A DNA stretch of 63,341 nucleotides from NCBI GenBank assembly GCA_017450065.1, contig JAFSYI010000042.1, positions 1-63,341 of the forward strand. The letters are read 5' to 3'. The position numbers were made by a program, and so were the translations under genes. This document shows positions 9,041 to 17,145 of the stretch, one piece after another. Below the pieces are notes generated by a model. That model was given only the letters and a program-made list of their open reading frames with translations, was not told the DNA's origin and made no database searches. Origin of the DNA: Lachnospiraceae bacterium. Its GTDB lineage: Bacteria > Bacillota > Clostridia > Lachnospirales > Lachnospiraceae. The stretch's first letter is position 1. Every line of letters starts with the position of its first letter.

Positions 9041-9133
9041 AACATAAAAAATATTGATGCAGTTACCGATGCCATAAAGAAAAGTGAAGGATTTGAAAAT
9101 ACAACTCGTGAAATGGTAGAGAAGTATTGGTAA
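9041..9133 (+). pseudogene. Coding remnant: C-terminal fragment without a start
   Basis: Directly after the TAA of the glycosidase and in the same frame, 30 codons stay open to a TAA at 9131-9133. They read like a protein C-terminus (AVTDAIKKSEGFENTT, then REMVEKYW). There is no ATG, GTG or TTG start and no ribosome site. It is followed six bases later by a terminator hairpin, as a real gene end would be. It is most simply the tail of a deleted gene. Readthrough of the upstream stop is a less likely reading. I do not recognise the family. Confidence 0.45.
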
Positions 9134-9139
9134 GACGAA

Positions 9140-9164
9140 GCTCCGGGGTGATTACTTCCGGAGC
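9140..9164 (+). terminator. Terminator of the glycan-utilisation operon
   Basis: GCTCCGG (9140-9146) pairs with CCGGAGC (9158-9164) around an 11-nt loop, followed by CTTTGATTTTATCT. It closes the importer/hydrolase transcription unit. The stem core matches the hairpin at 173-199, which ends the preceding locus. Confidence 0.65.
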
Positions 9165-9214
9165 CTTTGATTTTATCTCTTCAAGATTGATTTTTTCTGA
9201 TTTTTAAAAACAGT

Positions 9215-9341
9215 ATAGAATCCTGAATTTCATCAGAAATTCGGGATTCGTACTCGACCAGGTTCTGCTAAAAGCAGGACCGTGTCATGCGGAACGCATG
9301 ATTTCTGAATGCATTTCCTTGTTTGCATTCAGAAAGTCATA
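9215..9341 (+). repeat. 127-bp structured element, copy A (four hairpins)
   Basis: Identical base for base to 46865-46991. Hairpin 1: 9218-9231 with 9236-9249 (14 bp, one G-T, loop ATCA). Hairpin 2: 9261-9268 with 9274-9281 (8 bp, one G-T). Hairpin 3: 9285-9291 with 9295-9301 (7 bp, GAA loop). Hairpin 4: 9302-9313 with 9324-9335 (12 bp). A conserved 11-nt single-stranded linker separates hairpins 1 and 2. No coding potential is seen. It lies about 108 nt before the first prepilin start. It may be a small non-autonomous mobile element with subterminal hairpins, or a structured RNA. I do not recognise a known RNA family. Confidence 0.85.
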
Positions 9342-9449
9342 CCCAGGTGAATGAATTAGTTTCCTGCCGCGAAAACAAACTAAGTTATTCTTGTTTTCTG
9401 CCGATACAATTTATAAAGTATGGAACTTTATTAAGAGGTGAACAGGGGT
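9342..9449 (+). other. Leader region of the prepilin locus
   Basis: Between the 127-bp element and the prepilin start there is an 8-bp hairpin (GAAAACAA ... TTGTTTTC, about 9369-9396) and a TATAAA-type A/T-rich stretch near 9413. I searched for c-di-GMP riboswitch signatures, which often control clostridial pilin genes, and found no convincing match. Confidence 0.35.
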
Positions 9450-10172
9450 ATGATACGCCATAGAGCGAAAAAAGATAAAAGGAATAAGGGATTTACTCTG
9501 GTTGAGCTGCTGGTAGTGCTTACTATATTGGCTGTTTTAGCGGCTATTGCTGTGCCTGCATTGCTTGGATATATTGACAGAGCCCGGGCTAATGCAGATA
9601 TAGTGCATGCACGTAACTGTATGCAGGCAATGCAGACAGAACTGATGGAATTATACGCTTTTGACCGTTCCGGAGAAAGACGTTCAACCAGGGAGGGAGA
9701 CAAAAGTTCGGTATTTCCCGGATATGCAGGAGTGGACAGTAATAAGAATGCAGATATAGATCTTAGAAATTCAGCCGGAAAAAAGACAGATTATGCCGGG
9801 AAGATACTTAAAAGTGCAGATGAAGACCCATATTTACTTATCATAGGTGTGGGAAGCTGGGGGATATATGAAGCAACTGATGATTCCCGTAAAGCATATA
9901 CCTGTTATATATGCATGTACATGAAGGATGAGAATTCAAGACCGATTTTCTTCGATGGTGAGAGATGGACCACAGACTATCCTGATAAAGCGGGTAAGAG
10001 CCCCAGAGCGGCGAATGAAGTATATAAAGCAGGCACTAATGAGATCAATAAAGGCAGAAAATATGCGGGAACCTTTATTCAGTATTACGTGCTGGCCGGT
10101 CCTAAGGATAAAGTTGTTACCGGAAATTCTATCTGGCAGTGGATCAGAGACCAGGTAGCTAAATTTAAGTAG
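9450..10172 (+). CDS. Type IV prepilin-like protein 1
   Basis: A 240-residue protein with a basic leader (MIRHRAKKDKRNKG) and a perfect class III prepilin signal, K-G/F-T-L-V-E-L-L-V-V, with Glu5 of the mature protein. A 20-residue hydrophobic helix (A-V-L-A-A-I-A-V-P-A-L-L-G-Y) follows. Cleavage would fall between G and F by a PilD-type peptidase not encoded here. The globular part has a late F-F-D-G-E-R-W motif that recurs in the two other prepilins of this locus. The ATG at 9450 has AAGAGGTG 9 nt upstream. First gene of the pilin/FIST-kinase locus. Whether it is a major or minor subunit, or a pseudopilin, cannot be said. Confidence 0.85.
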   Translation: MIRHRAKKDKRNKGFTLVELLVVLTILAVLAAIAVPALLGYIDRARANADIVHARNCMQAMQTELMELYAFDRSGERRSTREGDKSSVFPGYAGVDSNKNADIDLRNSAGKKTDYAGKILKSADEDPYLLIIGVGSWGIYEATDDSRKAYTCYICMYMKDENSRPIFFDGERWTTDYPDKAGKSPRAANEVYKAGTNEINKGRKYAGTFIQYYVLAGPKDKVVTGNSIWQWIRDQVAKFK

Positions 10173-10242
10173 AAGAGTATAAATTGCGTACACTCATCGG
10201 TGTGATTTTTTTAATGATTTAGGATTTGATCAGGAGCATATT

Positions 10243-10842
10243 ATGTGTATAAGCTTCCAAAAACGACAATTCAATAATAGCAACAGCGGTTTTACCCTGG
10301 TGGAGCTTATTATAGGGGTTACAATTCTTGCAATCCTTGCCGCTATTGCCGTGCCTACTCTTCTTACGTTTCTTGACAGTCAGAATGCTGAGAAAAATGT
10401 GGCGGAAGCCAAGACCATATTGGCATATATGCAGGCGGAAGCCACCAAAAGCTATGACAGGGCAGTAGGTGAGAAGATCAATGATGTATTTGACAGCAGC
10501 GATTTTATGATGAAGGCTGCCAGTAATACGGATTTAAGGGGAGACACCTTCGTTCTTGTGGTTATGAAGGATTCAGTACCCAAGATTGCAACGCCGCAGA
10601 ATAAAGATGCATGGACGGTAGGAGAGCTGTATTATTATGATAAGACAGGTTCGCTGGGGGTCAGCTGGGACGGAGAGAACTGGACCTGTGAGAGACTTCA
10701 AAAAAGAATCTGGAATGGCAGGGATCTGTCTAAAATAGAAACAGGTGAGAAATTTAAGGAGGTTATGGGGTTGGAGGGTTATGCCTTTGAAGGCAGCCTG
10801 AACATGAACCATGTCTGGGACACCGGCTGGAACAAGCCCTAA
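10243..10842 (+). CDS. Type IV prepilin-like protein 2
   Basis: A 199-residue protein with a short leader ending N-S-G/F-T-L-V-E-L-I-I-G-V and the hydrophobic helix I-L-A-A-I-A-V-P-T-L-L. It keeps Glu5. The globular domain has paired aromatic segments (E-L-Y-Y-Y-D-K) and the motif S-W-D-G-E-N-W-T-C, parallel to prepilin 1. AGGAG precedes the ATG by about 7 nt. It ends 15 nt before the FIST-kinase gene, which carries its own AGGAGG, so pilin and kinase are almost certainly cotranscribed. Confidence 0.85.
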   Translation: MCISFQKRQFNNSNSGFTLVELIIGVTILAILAAIAVPTLLTFLDSQNAEKNVAEAKTILAYMQAEATKSYDRAVGEKINDVFDSSDFMMKAASNTDLRGDTFVLVVMKDSVPKIATPQNKDAWTVGELYYYDKTGSLGVSWDGENWTCERLQKRIWNGRDLSKIETGEKFKEVMGLEGYAFEGSLNMNHVWDTGWNKP

Positions 10843-10857
10843 AGAATCAGGAGGCAT

Positions 10858-13800
10858 ATGCTACAGAAGAATTACTATTTAAAAACTCCCCTTTCCATGG
10901 GGCAGGCATTATCGGATATTAAGAAGACACTTGAGAATACACCTCACAAATCGGCACTTCTAAACATTTTTGAGTCGGGTTTTCCGGGAGCACATGTTAA
11001 GAGAATGATCGACATCATAAGATCGGCTCTTCCCGATCTTGAGATGGCGGGTATTTCCCTGTATACAATGGTCGATATGCCCGGTGGGATAGGAGTGAAG
11101 GCTAACCTTATTGTATTCGAAGAGTCAGGTATCGAGGTCGTATCAATGGGCTGTGGTCCGGGAGAAGAGGATGCGGCTATAGGAGCAATGCGCTCAAGAC
11201 TTAGGGAGCACCCTGACGCCAAGGCTGTTGAACTGTTTGCTTTTGACAATGGCCTGAATGTGACGGAATTCATGAAAGGCATATCCGAAGGAAATGAGAA
11301 TATAGGGATATTCGGTACGATAACCTCAAACAGTATACAGGGTGCTGCCAATATTCATGGATTAAACAAATATAATCTGTTCAGGTTTTCGGGTGATCAT
11401 CTGGAAAACAATCAGCTTATCATCGGTGATAATATATATACATCCGGGATCGTAGCAGTGATCTTCTATGGATCTTCCCTTAAAGTGGAAATAAATTATG
11501 CCCTTGGCTGGCATCCGATCGGACGTGAGATGGAGATAGTTAAGGGAGAGAAGGGCAGGTTCGGTGAGACAACGGTCACCAATATAGACGGTATGCCGGC
11601 AGTGGATCTGTACAGGGAATATCTGGGTGTCTGTCCTGATGAGAATCTTATTACCAATATCTGCGAGTTCCCGCTCATGGTACAGAGAGACGGAGTTGAT
11701 ATATGTCTTATACCGTGTAATTACGGCGCTGATAAGGAGCTATATTTCAGTATGGCACTTAATGATGATGATAAGGTCCGGTTCTCGTTTGCAACACAGG
11801 GTGAAGTGCTCTCTGCAATGCGAGCATCCTTAAGGTCATTGCGATCGTTTCAGCCCGAGGCTCTGTTTCTTGTATTATGCGGAAACCGGCTTAATTTTCT
11901 CCGCGAAGAAGCGAAGCTTGAATGGGAGGAATTCGGTGAACTTATCCCTGATTATGCACTGATGCACGGTGGAAGTGAACTGCTGTATAAAAACGGAGCA
12001 GGCGGTGTGTTGAACAGCGCCCATCTTGCGATCGGAATGCGTGAAGGTGAACCGGAGACTGTTGCGGAACGGACCGGTGAAACAGAGACTGGTCGTCAGA
12101 CCGTAGAGGAGAATTCCGAACCGGATAACGGTAACAGAGAAGACGGAAATAATGCCCATAATCAGTCAGTGATCCCGCTGGCCGAAAGAATGTCCGTGTT
12201 CTTAAGTAAGATGACTGGACAGCTTATTGAGATGGCAGAGGATGCCAATGCCGCCAATCTGGCGAAATCAGCCTTCCTTTCCGCCATGTCGCACGAGATA
12301 CGTACGCCCATCAATGCCATACTCGGGATGGATGAAATGATCTTAAGGGAAAGTAATGAATCTCAGGTAATAGGCTATGCCGAGGATATCCGTTCTGCAG
12401 GGAATACACTGCTTGGGATAGTAAATGATGTTCTTGATTTTTCCAAGATAGAAGCCGGGAAGATGGATATTCTGCCTGTGGAGTATGAACTTTCATCTGT
12501 CATAAACGATCTGTATAATGTAATATGGAAGAGAGCTGAGGATAAGGGTCTTAAGCTTGTTCTTGATATTGATCCCGCAATACCGTCGATACTGTACGGT
12601 GACGAGATCAGGATCAAACAGATAATTACGAATATCCTTACGAATGCAGTTAAATATACGGAAGAGGGAACGGTAACCTTAAAGGCGGAATGCAGGAGGC
12701 TTGGCAAGCCGGTAACCCTTGATAACAAACCATGTGAGGTTCATGGAACGGAATGTCTGAGAAACCCGATGATGCTTATTGTAGCGGTTACCGATACGGG
12801 AATAGGGATCAGGGAAGAGGATCTTAAGAAGCTTTCCACTGCCTTTACCAGAGTGGATGAGAGAAGAAACCGTACTATAGAAGGGACAGGGCTTGGACTT
12901 AATATAACAAGAAGACTGTTGTCTCTTATGGGGAGCGATCTTCAGGTCGAAAGTACATATGGGAAGGGTTCGACTTTCTCATTCGAGATCGTCCAGGGGA
13001 TCGTCAGGGATGAACCGGTAGGTGAGGTGACCGAGAGGTTCTTAAGGTCGGCTGCCGTACGAAGGAAATATAAGGAGAGCTTTACCGCTCCGTCCGCAAG
13101 GATATTGGTAGTTGATGATACCAGGATGAATCTTGACGTGATCGTTAATCTTCTGAAGAGAACACGTATCACTGTTGATACTGTCGAAAGTGGGATGGAG
13201 GCGCTTGAAGCTGTTAAAAAGACTGCTTATGATGCGATCTTTCTTGATCACCGTATGCCGAATATGGACGGTCTGGAATGCTTTAAGAGGATGCGGGAGC
13301 TTAATGATAACATAAGTAAGGACGCCCCGGTTATCGCTCTTACGGCCAATGCGGTTTCGGGAGCCAGGGAGGAGTATTTAACACTCGGATTCGCGGATTA
13401 TCTTACGAAGCCTATTGATTCGCATAAGCTGGAGGAGATGCTTATAAGGTATCTTCCTGAGGATAAAGTCAATATAATAAAAGAGGAAGATAAAGAGACC
13501 GGTAATAACAGAGGAAACTCAGTAAAGGAAGCTGTATCCGGTGAAGCGGTTTTAAAGAGTTCGGAAGAAACGGAAGCAGCAGAGGTATCAGTAGAGGAAG
13601 CAATACCTGACTGGCTTAAGAAATGTGAGGATATCGATACAGAGAGCGGAATCGTAAACTGCGGGTCGACAGAAGGATATATTCAGATACTCACGGGCTT
13701 CTATGAGAATATCGATGCTAAGGCAGATGAGATAAAGAATCTGTATGAAGAGGGTAATTATAAGGATTATACGGTGAAAGTACACGCCCTTAAATCATCT

Positions 13801-14184
13801 GCCCGTATAGTCGGGCTGACAGAGCTGTCACAAATGGCAGAGGCGTTGGAGGCAGCAGGCGATGCAGATGACACGGATACGATCTGCAATGGTACACAGC
13901 CTCTGCTTGATAAGCTTATATCATATAAGGATGTACTTAACGGGCTGGCTAGTGACACCAGTGATGAGGATCTTCCTGAAGCTCCGCAGGCGGTGATCGA
14001 TGATGCATATGCCGGTATCGGTGAGTTCGCTCAGATTCAGGATTACGATCTTACACAGATGGTGCTTGATTCATTAAAGGAATATCGTCTCGCCGGTAAG
14101 GATAAGGAGAACTTCGACAGGATAGGTGATATGCTCTATAAGCTTGACTGGGATGGAATTCTTGAAGTTATAAAATACAGGTAA
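10858..14184 (+). CDS. Cytoplasmic FIST-domain hybrid sensor histidine kinase (HisKA-HATPase-REC-Hpt)
   Basis: A 1108-residue multidomain kinase. Residues 1 to about 395 form a FIST sensor: FIST_N, then FIST_C with the hallmark Y-A-L-G-W-H-P-I-G-R-E-M and I-D-G-M-P-A-V-D-L-Y-R-E-Y-L-G. A low-complexity acidic linker (about 400-440) leads to HisKA (S-H-E-I-R-T-P-I-N, His479) and a HATPase with D-T-G-I-G-I and G-T-G-L-G-L-N-I. A REC domain follows (F-L-D-H-R-M-P-N-M-D-G, Asp797), then an Hpt domain (V-H-A-L-K-S-S-A-R, His976). There are no membrane segments, so it senses a cytoplasmic small molecule. FIST domains are proposed to bind amino acids or similar ligands. It lies between prepilin genes and upstream of a response regulator, its likely phosphorelay target. 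Confidence 0.92.
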   Translation: MLQKNYYLKTPLSMGQALSDIKKTLENTPHKSALLNIFESGFPGAHVKRMIDIIRSALPDLEMAGISLYTMVDMPGGIGVKANLIVFEESGIEVVSMGCGPGEEDAAIGAMRSRLREHPDAKAVELFAFDNGLNVTEFMKGISEGNENIGIFGTITSNSIQGAANIHGLNKYNLFRFSGDHLENNQLIIGDNIYTSGIVAVIFYGSSLKVEINYALGWHPIGREMEIVKGEKGRFGETTVTNIDGMPAVDLYREYLGVCPDENLITNICEFPLMVQRDGVDICLIPCNYGADKELYFSMALNDDDKVRFSFATQGEVLSAMRASLRSLRSFQPEALFLVLCGNRLNFLREEAKLEWEEFGELIPDYALMHGGSELLYKNGAGGVLNSAHLAIGMREGEPETVAERTGETETGRQTVEENSEPDNGNREDGNNAHNQSVIPLAERMSVFLSKMTGQLIEMAEDANAANLAKSAFLSAMSHEIRTPINAILGMDEMILRESNESQVIGYAEDIRSAGNTLLGIVNDVLDFSKIEAGKMDILPVEYELSSVINDLYNVIWKRAEDKGLKLVLDIDPAIPSILYGDEIRIKQIITNILTNAVKYTEEGTVTLKAECRRLGKPVTLDNKPCEVHGTECLRNPMMLIVAVTDTGIGIREEDLKKLSTAFTRVDERRNRTIEGTGLGLNITRRLLSLMGSDLQVESTYGKGSTFSFEIVQGIVRDEPVGEVTERFLRSAAVRRKYKESFTAPSARILVVDDTRMNLDVIVNLLKRTRITVDTVESGMEALEAVKKTAYDAIFLDHRMPNMDGLECFKRMRELNDNISKDAPVIALTANAVSGAREEYLTLGFADYLTKPIDSHKLEEMLIRYLPEDKVNIIKEEDKETGNNRGNSVKEAVSGEAVLKSSEETEAAEVSVEEAIPDWLKKCEDIDTESGIVNCGSTEGYIQILTGFYENIDAKADEIKNLYEEGNYKDYTVKVHALKSSARIVGLTELSQMAEALEAAGDADDTDTICNGTQPLLDKLISYKDVLNGLASDTSDEDLPEAPQAVIDDAYAGIGEFAQIQDYDLTQMVLDSLKEYRLAGKDKENFDRIGDMLYKLDWDGILEVIKYR

Positions 14185-14188
14185 CTAT

Positions 14189-14325
14189 ATTCAAAACAGG
14201 CTCAAAATACTTCGTATTTTTCGCTGCTTTGGATTCATCCAATACATATATTTATAAAATATGTCCCTTACAAGCAAGCTTGACGGTTCATATTTTAAAA
14301 TATATGTGCTGTTCTGAATAGTTAC
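14189..14325 (+). repeat. Composite extragenic repeat (two modules)
   Basis: Module 1 (14189-14240) contains a hairpin with a CTTCG loop (AAAATA-CTTCG-TATTTT) and resembles 7573-7620. Module 2 (14265-14325) matches 39512-39572 at 59 of 61 positions and holds the palindrome ATATTTTAAAATAT. The element fills the gap between the FIST kinase and the response regulator, so it may end or attenuate transcription there. Nothing in it looks coding. Confidence 0.75.
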
Positions 14326-14402
14326 AAATTCAAATTGACACATTAGATATAATTTTCTACGATAGATACAGATATAGATATAAGAGAGCAAGAGGAGATA
14401 AG

Positions 14403-15167
14403 ATGGCTGATAAGGCACTGGTTATATGCTCATCCGAGACCTTTACCGTAAGGGGTCTGGAGATGAAGCTTAATACTGTAGGAGTTGAGTCCGTAAATGT
14501 AAGACCTAAGATTAAGGAGATAGCGTCTTCAATAGAGGGGACAGAGCTTGTAATCCTTTATACAGACGATACCTTCAGTGGGGCATCGGAAATTCTCGTA
14601 TACGTTAAGGACAGATGTCTCGGACAGGAAAGAAAGGTTGTTGTAATAGGAAGCGAAGCTGAGTACCGGGAAGTTAAGCAGTTCATTCCCGATGAATGTA
14701 TGCTGGCTTTCTATGAGAGGCCGCTTAAGATGGATAAGTTCCTGGATGATGTATCCGAATACTTCGATGAGGAGGCTGTGTTTAAGAGGCGTAAGAGTAT
14801 CCTTATAGTGGATGATGATATGTCGTATCTTAAGATGGTATATGACTGGCTCAAGGATAAATACCATGTATCGATGGCAGGCTCCGGGATGCAGGCTATT
14901 ACCTGGCTTGCGACCAATCATGCAGACCTTATTCTCCTTGATTATGAGATGCCGGTGACCAGCGGGCCGCAGGTGCTTGAAATGATCAAATCGGAACCGT
15001 CAACGGAAGCGATCCCCGTTATGTTCCTGACAGGAAAGAACGACCGTGCGAGCATAATGAAGGTATTGGAACTAAAGCCTGCCGACTATCTGCTTAAGAC
15101 CATTACTAAGGATGCTCTCCGCGAGAAGCTGGAGCAGTTCTTCTTAATGCATGATGCAGATGTGTGA
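14403..15167 (+). CDS. Response regulator with degenerate N-terminal and intact C-terminal REC domain
   Basis: A 254-residue protein without a DNA-binding output. Residues 1-120 look like a receiver fold whose phosphorylation site has decayed (I-L-Y-T-D-D-T-F). Residues about 130-254 are a standard CheY-like REC: I-L-I-V-D-D-D-M-S, phospho-acceptor in L-I-L-L-D-Y-E-M-P-V, then M-F-L-T-G-K and L-K-P-A-D-Y-L. AAGAGGAGATAAG precedes the ATG. Placed right after the FIST hybrid kinase, it is its probable partner, signalling by protein contact rather than by DNA binding. The next gene is a third prepilin, so the target may be pilus assembly. Confidence 0.85.
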   Translation: MADKALVICSSETFTVRGLEMKLNTVGVESVNVRPKIKEIASSIEGTELVILYTDDTFSGASEILVYVKDRCLGQERKVVVIGSEAEYREVKQFIPDECMLAFYERPLKMDKFLDDVSEYFDEEAVFKRRKSILIVDDDMSYLKMVYDWLKDKYHVSMAGSGMQAITWLATNHADLILLDYEMPVTSGPQVLEMIKSEPSTEAIPVMFLTGKNDRASIMKVLELKPADYLLKTITKDALREKLEQFFLMHDADV

Positions 15168-15170
15168 GGT

Positions 15171-15232
15171 GTGATTTGCTGTCCTTGAGAACAGTATCAC
15201 TGCAGGTATGCATCCGTTGTTTTCCCCGGATG
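15171..15232 (+). promoter_or_regulatory. Two hairpins between response regulator and prepilin 3
   Basis: GTGAT...CTGT pairs with ACAG...ATCAC at 15171-15200, and CATCCG pairs with CGGATG at 15211-15232. Neither has a T-run. They may set the relative expression of the prepilin against the regulator. Confidence 0.4.
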
Positions 15233-15274
15233 TAAATGAGTAGATTTATTTGTGCTTTACACATGGAGGTGTAT

Positions 15275-15865
15275 GTGAATAAGGATAAGTTGCGCACCTA
15301 CAGGAAATATTGCAATAATAAAGGCTTCACATTGGTGGAACTGATTGTTGTTTTGGTGATTCTTGCTGTTCTGGCATCGATCATCATACCTCAATTACTG
15401 GGATTTATTGCTAAGGCAAGAGGATCAAAGATACTGATCAAAGCAAAGAGTATAATGAATGCGGTTCAAACACAGTATCTTACCTTATATGCTCAGGCAC
15501 CGCCTGCAGATGTTAATGGAAATCCGTATACAATTGAGACTGCATATCTTGGAGAAATAAATGGAACCGAGACTCCGTATCTTAAGAAAGCGGCGTCCCT
15601 TGCGGATATGCCGGAGTCGAATGCCGGTTTTTTCTTTATGACAGCTCAGCCGCAGCAAACGGCAGATTTGGATTACGTTACGGTCAAACATGAATCATGG
15701 AAGATAAAATACTTTATGTATTTTGAAGGAAATGATGCAGTATATTATAATGGTGAATCATGGGAAGATAATCTTAGCTTTTATACTGCATACAACAAAA
15801 TAAAGGATTTATCGGAAGATGATTCGGTTCCGCATGGAACTCTGTTTAGATATCCCAAGTTATAA
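15275..15865 (+). CDS. Type IV prepilin-like protein 3
   Basis: About 196 residues. Leader ends N-N-K-G/F-T-L-V-E-L-I-V-V-L-V, Glu5 present, helix continues A-V-L-A-S-I-I-I-P-Q-L-L-G-F. The globular domain shares the locus motif as Y-Y-N-G-E-S-W-E-D, preceded by paired aromatics (K-Y-F-M-Y-F). The GTG at 15275 is preferred because GGAGG ends 5 nt upstream. In-frame ATGs at 15236 and 15263 would add a leader without a ribosome site, so the start is uncertain by up to 13 codons. It completes a set of three prepilins around one kinase/regulator pair. Confidence 0.8.
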   Translation: MNKDKLRTYRKYCNNKGFTLVELIVVLVILAVLASIIIPQLLGFIAKARGSKILIKAKSIMNAVQTQYLTLYAQAPPADVNGNPYTIETAYLGEINGTETPYLKKAASLADMPESNAGFFFMTAQPQQTADLDYVTVKHESWKIKYFMYFEGNDAVYYNGESWEDNLSFYTAYNKIKDLSEDDSVPHGTLFRYPKL

Positions 15866-15889
15866 ATTTTAAATTATAAGGAGAAACAC

Positions 15890-17059
15890 ATGAAGATCAC
15901 AGATGACATTAAGTACATAGGAGTGGATGATCACGACATTGACCTGTTCGAGGGGCAGTATGATGTTCCGGAGGGTATGGCGTATAATTCGTATATCATA
16001 ATCGATGATAAGATTGCCGTAATGGATTCGGTGGACGGGAACTTTACGGCAGAGTGGATGGACAACATAGCCGGTGCTCTTGGAGACAGAGAGCCGGATT
16101 ATCTGGTAGTTCATCATATGGAACCTGATCATTCAGGTGGAATACAAACCTTTATGGATAAATATACCGGTGCTAAGATCGTTTCGGGGAAAGCTGCATT
16201 CAATATGATGAAGAACTTCTTTGGAACCGATTATGCCGACAGACAGGTGGTGGTATCGGAGGGCTCCACGCTCGGGCTTGGAAGCCATGAGCTTCAGTTC
16301 ATATCTGCGCCCATGGTTCACTGGCCCGAGGTCATGATGAGCTATGACACAAAGGATAAGGTATTGTTCTCAGCTGATGCTTTCGGCAAGTTCGGAGCCG
16401 GTGATGCAGAGGATGAAGAAGGCTGGGCATGTGAGGCCAGACGTTATTACTTCGGTATAGTGGGTAAGTTCGGGCAGCAGGTTCAGGCGCTTCTTAAGAA
16501 GGTATCTTCGTTGGACATAGCAGTGATCTGCCCTCTGCATGGTCCTGTTCTTAATGAGGATCTCGGTTATTATCTGGATCTGTATGATAAGTGGTCGGCA
16601 TATAAGCCGGAAGACAGTGGAGTGACCATCGCTTATACATCTGTATACGGGAATACCAAGATGGCTGCTATGATGCTGCATGACATGCTTAAGGATAAGG
16701 GTGTTGAGCATATTGAGATCTTCGACCTTGCAAGGGATGATATGGCAGAGGCTGTTGAAGCGGCTTTCAGATATGACAGGATAGTGCTTGCAACGACCAC
16801 ATATAACGGAGATATCTTCCCGTTTATGAAGAACTTCATAGATCACCTTAAGGATCACAATTACTGTAACAGAAAAGTGGCATTCATCGAAAACGGTGCA
16901 TGGGCACCCATGGCTGCCAAAAAGATGAAGGACCATATGGAAGGTATGAAGGATATAACCTTCTGTGACACGGCTGTTAAGATCACGGGTTCGCTGAATG
17001 ATGTGAGTGAGGCGCAGATAAGAAGGCTGGCCGATGAACTTGCAGGAATACAAGGGTAA
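15890..17059 (+). CDS. fprA: Flavodiiron protein (oxygen / nitric oxide reductase)
   Basis: 389 residues in two domains. An N-terminal metallo-beta-lactamase-like domain carries the diiron ligands H-x-E-x-D-H at residues 76-81 (H-M-E-P-D-H-S-G-G) and the later S-A-D-A-F-G-K-F-G-A. A C-terminal flavodoxin domain from about residue 245 starts V-T-I-A-Y-T-S-V-Y-G-N-T-K for FMN binding. In anaerobes these cytoplasmic enzymes reduce O2 to water, or NO to N2O, using rubredoxin or reduced flavin. AAGGAG precedes the start. It lies 24 bases after the third prepilin, though its role there is probably independent oxygen defence. Confidence 0.95.
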   Translation: MKITDDIKYIGVDDHDIDLFEGQYDVPEGMAYNSYIIIDDKIAVMDSVDGNFTAEWMDNIAGALGDREPDYLVVHHMEPDHSGGIQTFMDKYTGAKIVSGKAAFNMMKNFFGTDYADRQVVVSEGSTLGLGSHELQFISAPMVHWPEVMMSYDTKDKVLFSADAFGKFGAGDAEDEEGWACEARRYYFGIVGKFGQQVQALLKKVSSLDIAVICPLHGPVLNEDLGYYLDLYDKWSAYKPEDSGVTIAYTSVYGNTKMAAMMLHDMLKDKGVEHIEIFDLARDDMAEAVEAAFRYDRIVLATTTYNGDIFPFMKNFIDHLKDHNYCNRKVAFIENGAWAPMAAKKMKDHMEGMKDITFCDTAVKITGSLNDVSEAQIRRLADELAGIQG

Positions 17060-17060
17060 G

Positions 17061-17090
17061 ACAAGAGAAGACAAGACAAGACAAGACAAG
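17061..17090 (+). repeat. Pentanucleotide tandem repeat (ACAAG)n before rsmE
   Basis: Six five-base units directly after the flavodiiron stop codon: one ACAAG, one variant AGAAG, then four perfect ACAAG. It sits 55 nt before the rsmE ATG. Such tracts can change length by slipped-strand pairing. Confidence 0.8.
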
Positions 17091-17145
17091 GGGATGTGTC
17101 TGGTGTCTTATGGTTTTCTTTGGAACTGTAAAGGAGCAGCCCGGG

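Noticed and set aside
9215-9341. CRISPR or att-type repeat
   Set aside because: There are only two distant copies, no spacer array, no cas or integrase gene nearby.
9342-9449. Possible c-di-GMP riboswitch before the prepilin locus
   Set aside because: The type I and type II conserved cores are not visible; only one simple A/T-rich hairpin is present.
17101-17145. Alternative N-terminal extension of RsmE from the ATG at 17110
   Set aside because: The extension is atypical for the family and the ATG at 17146 has the ribosome site.
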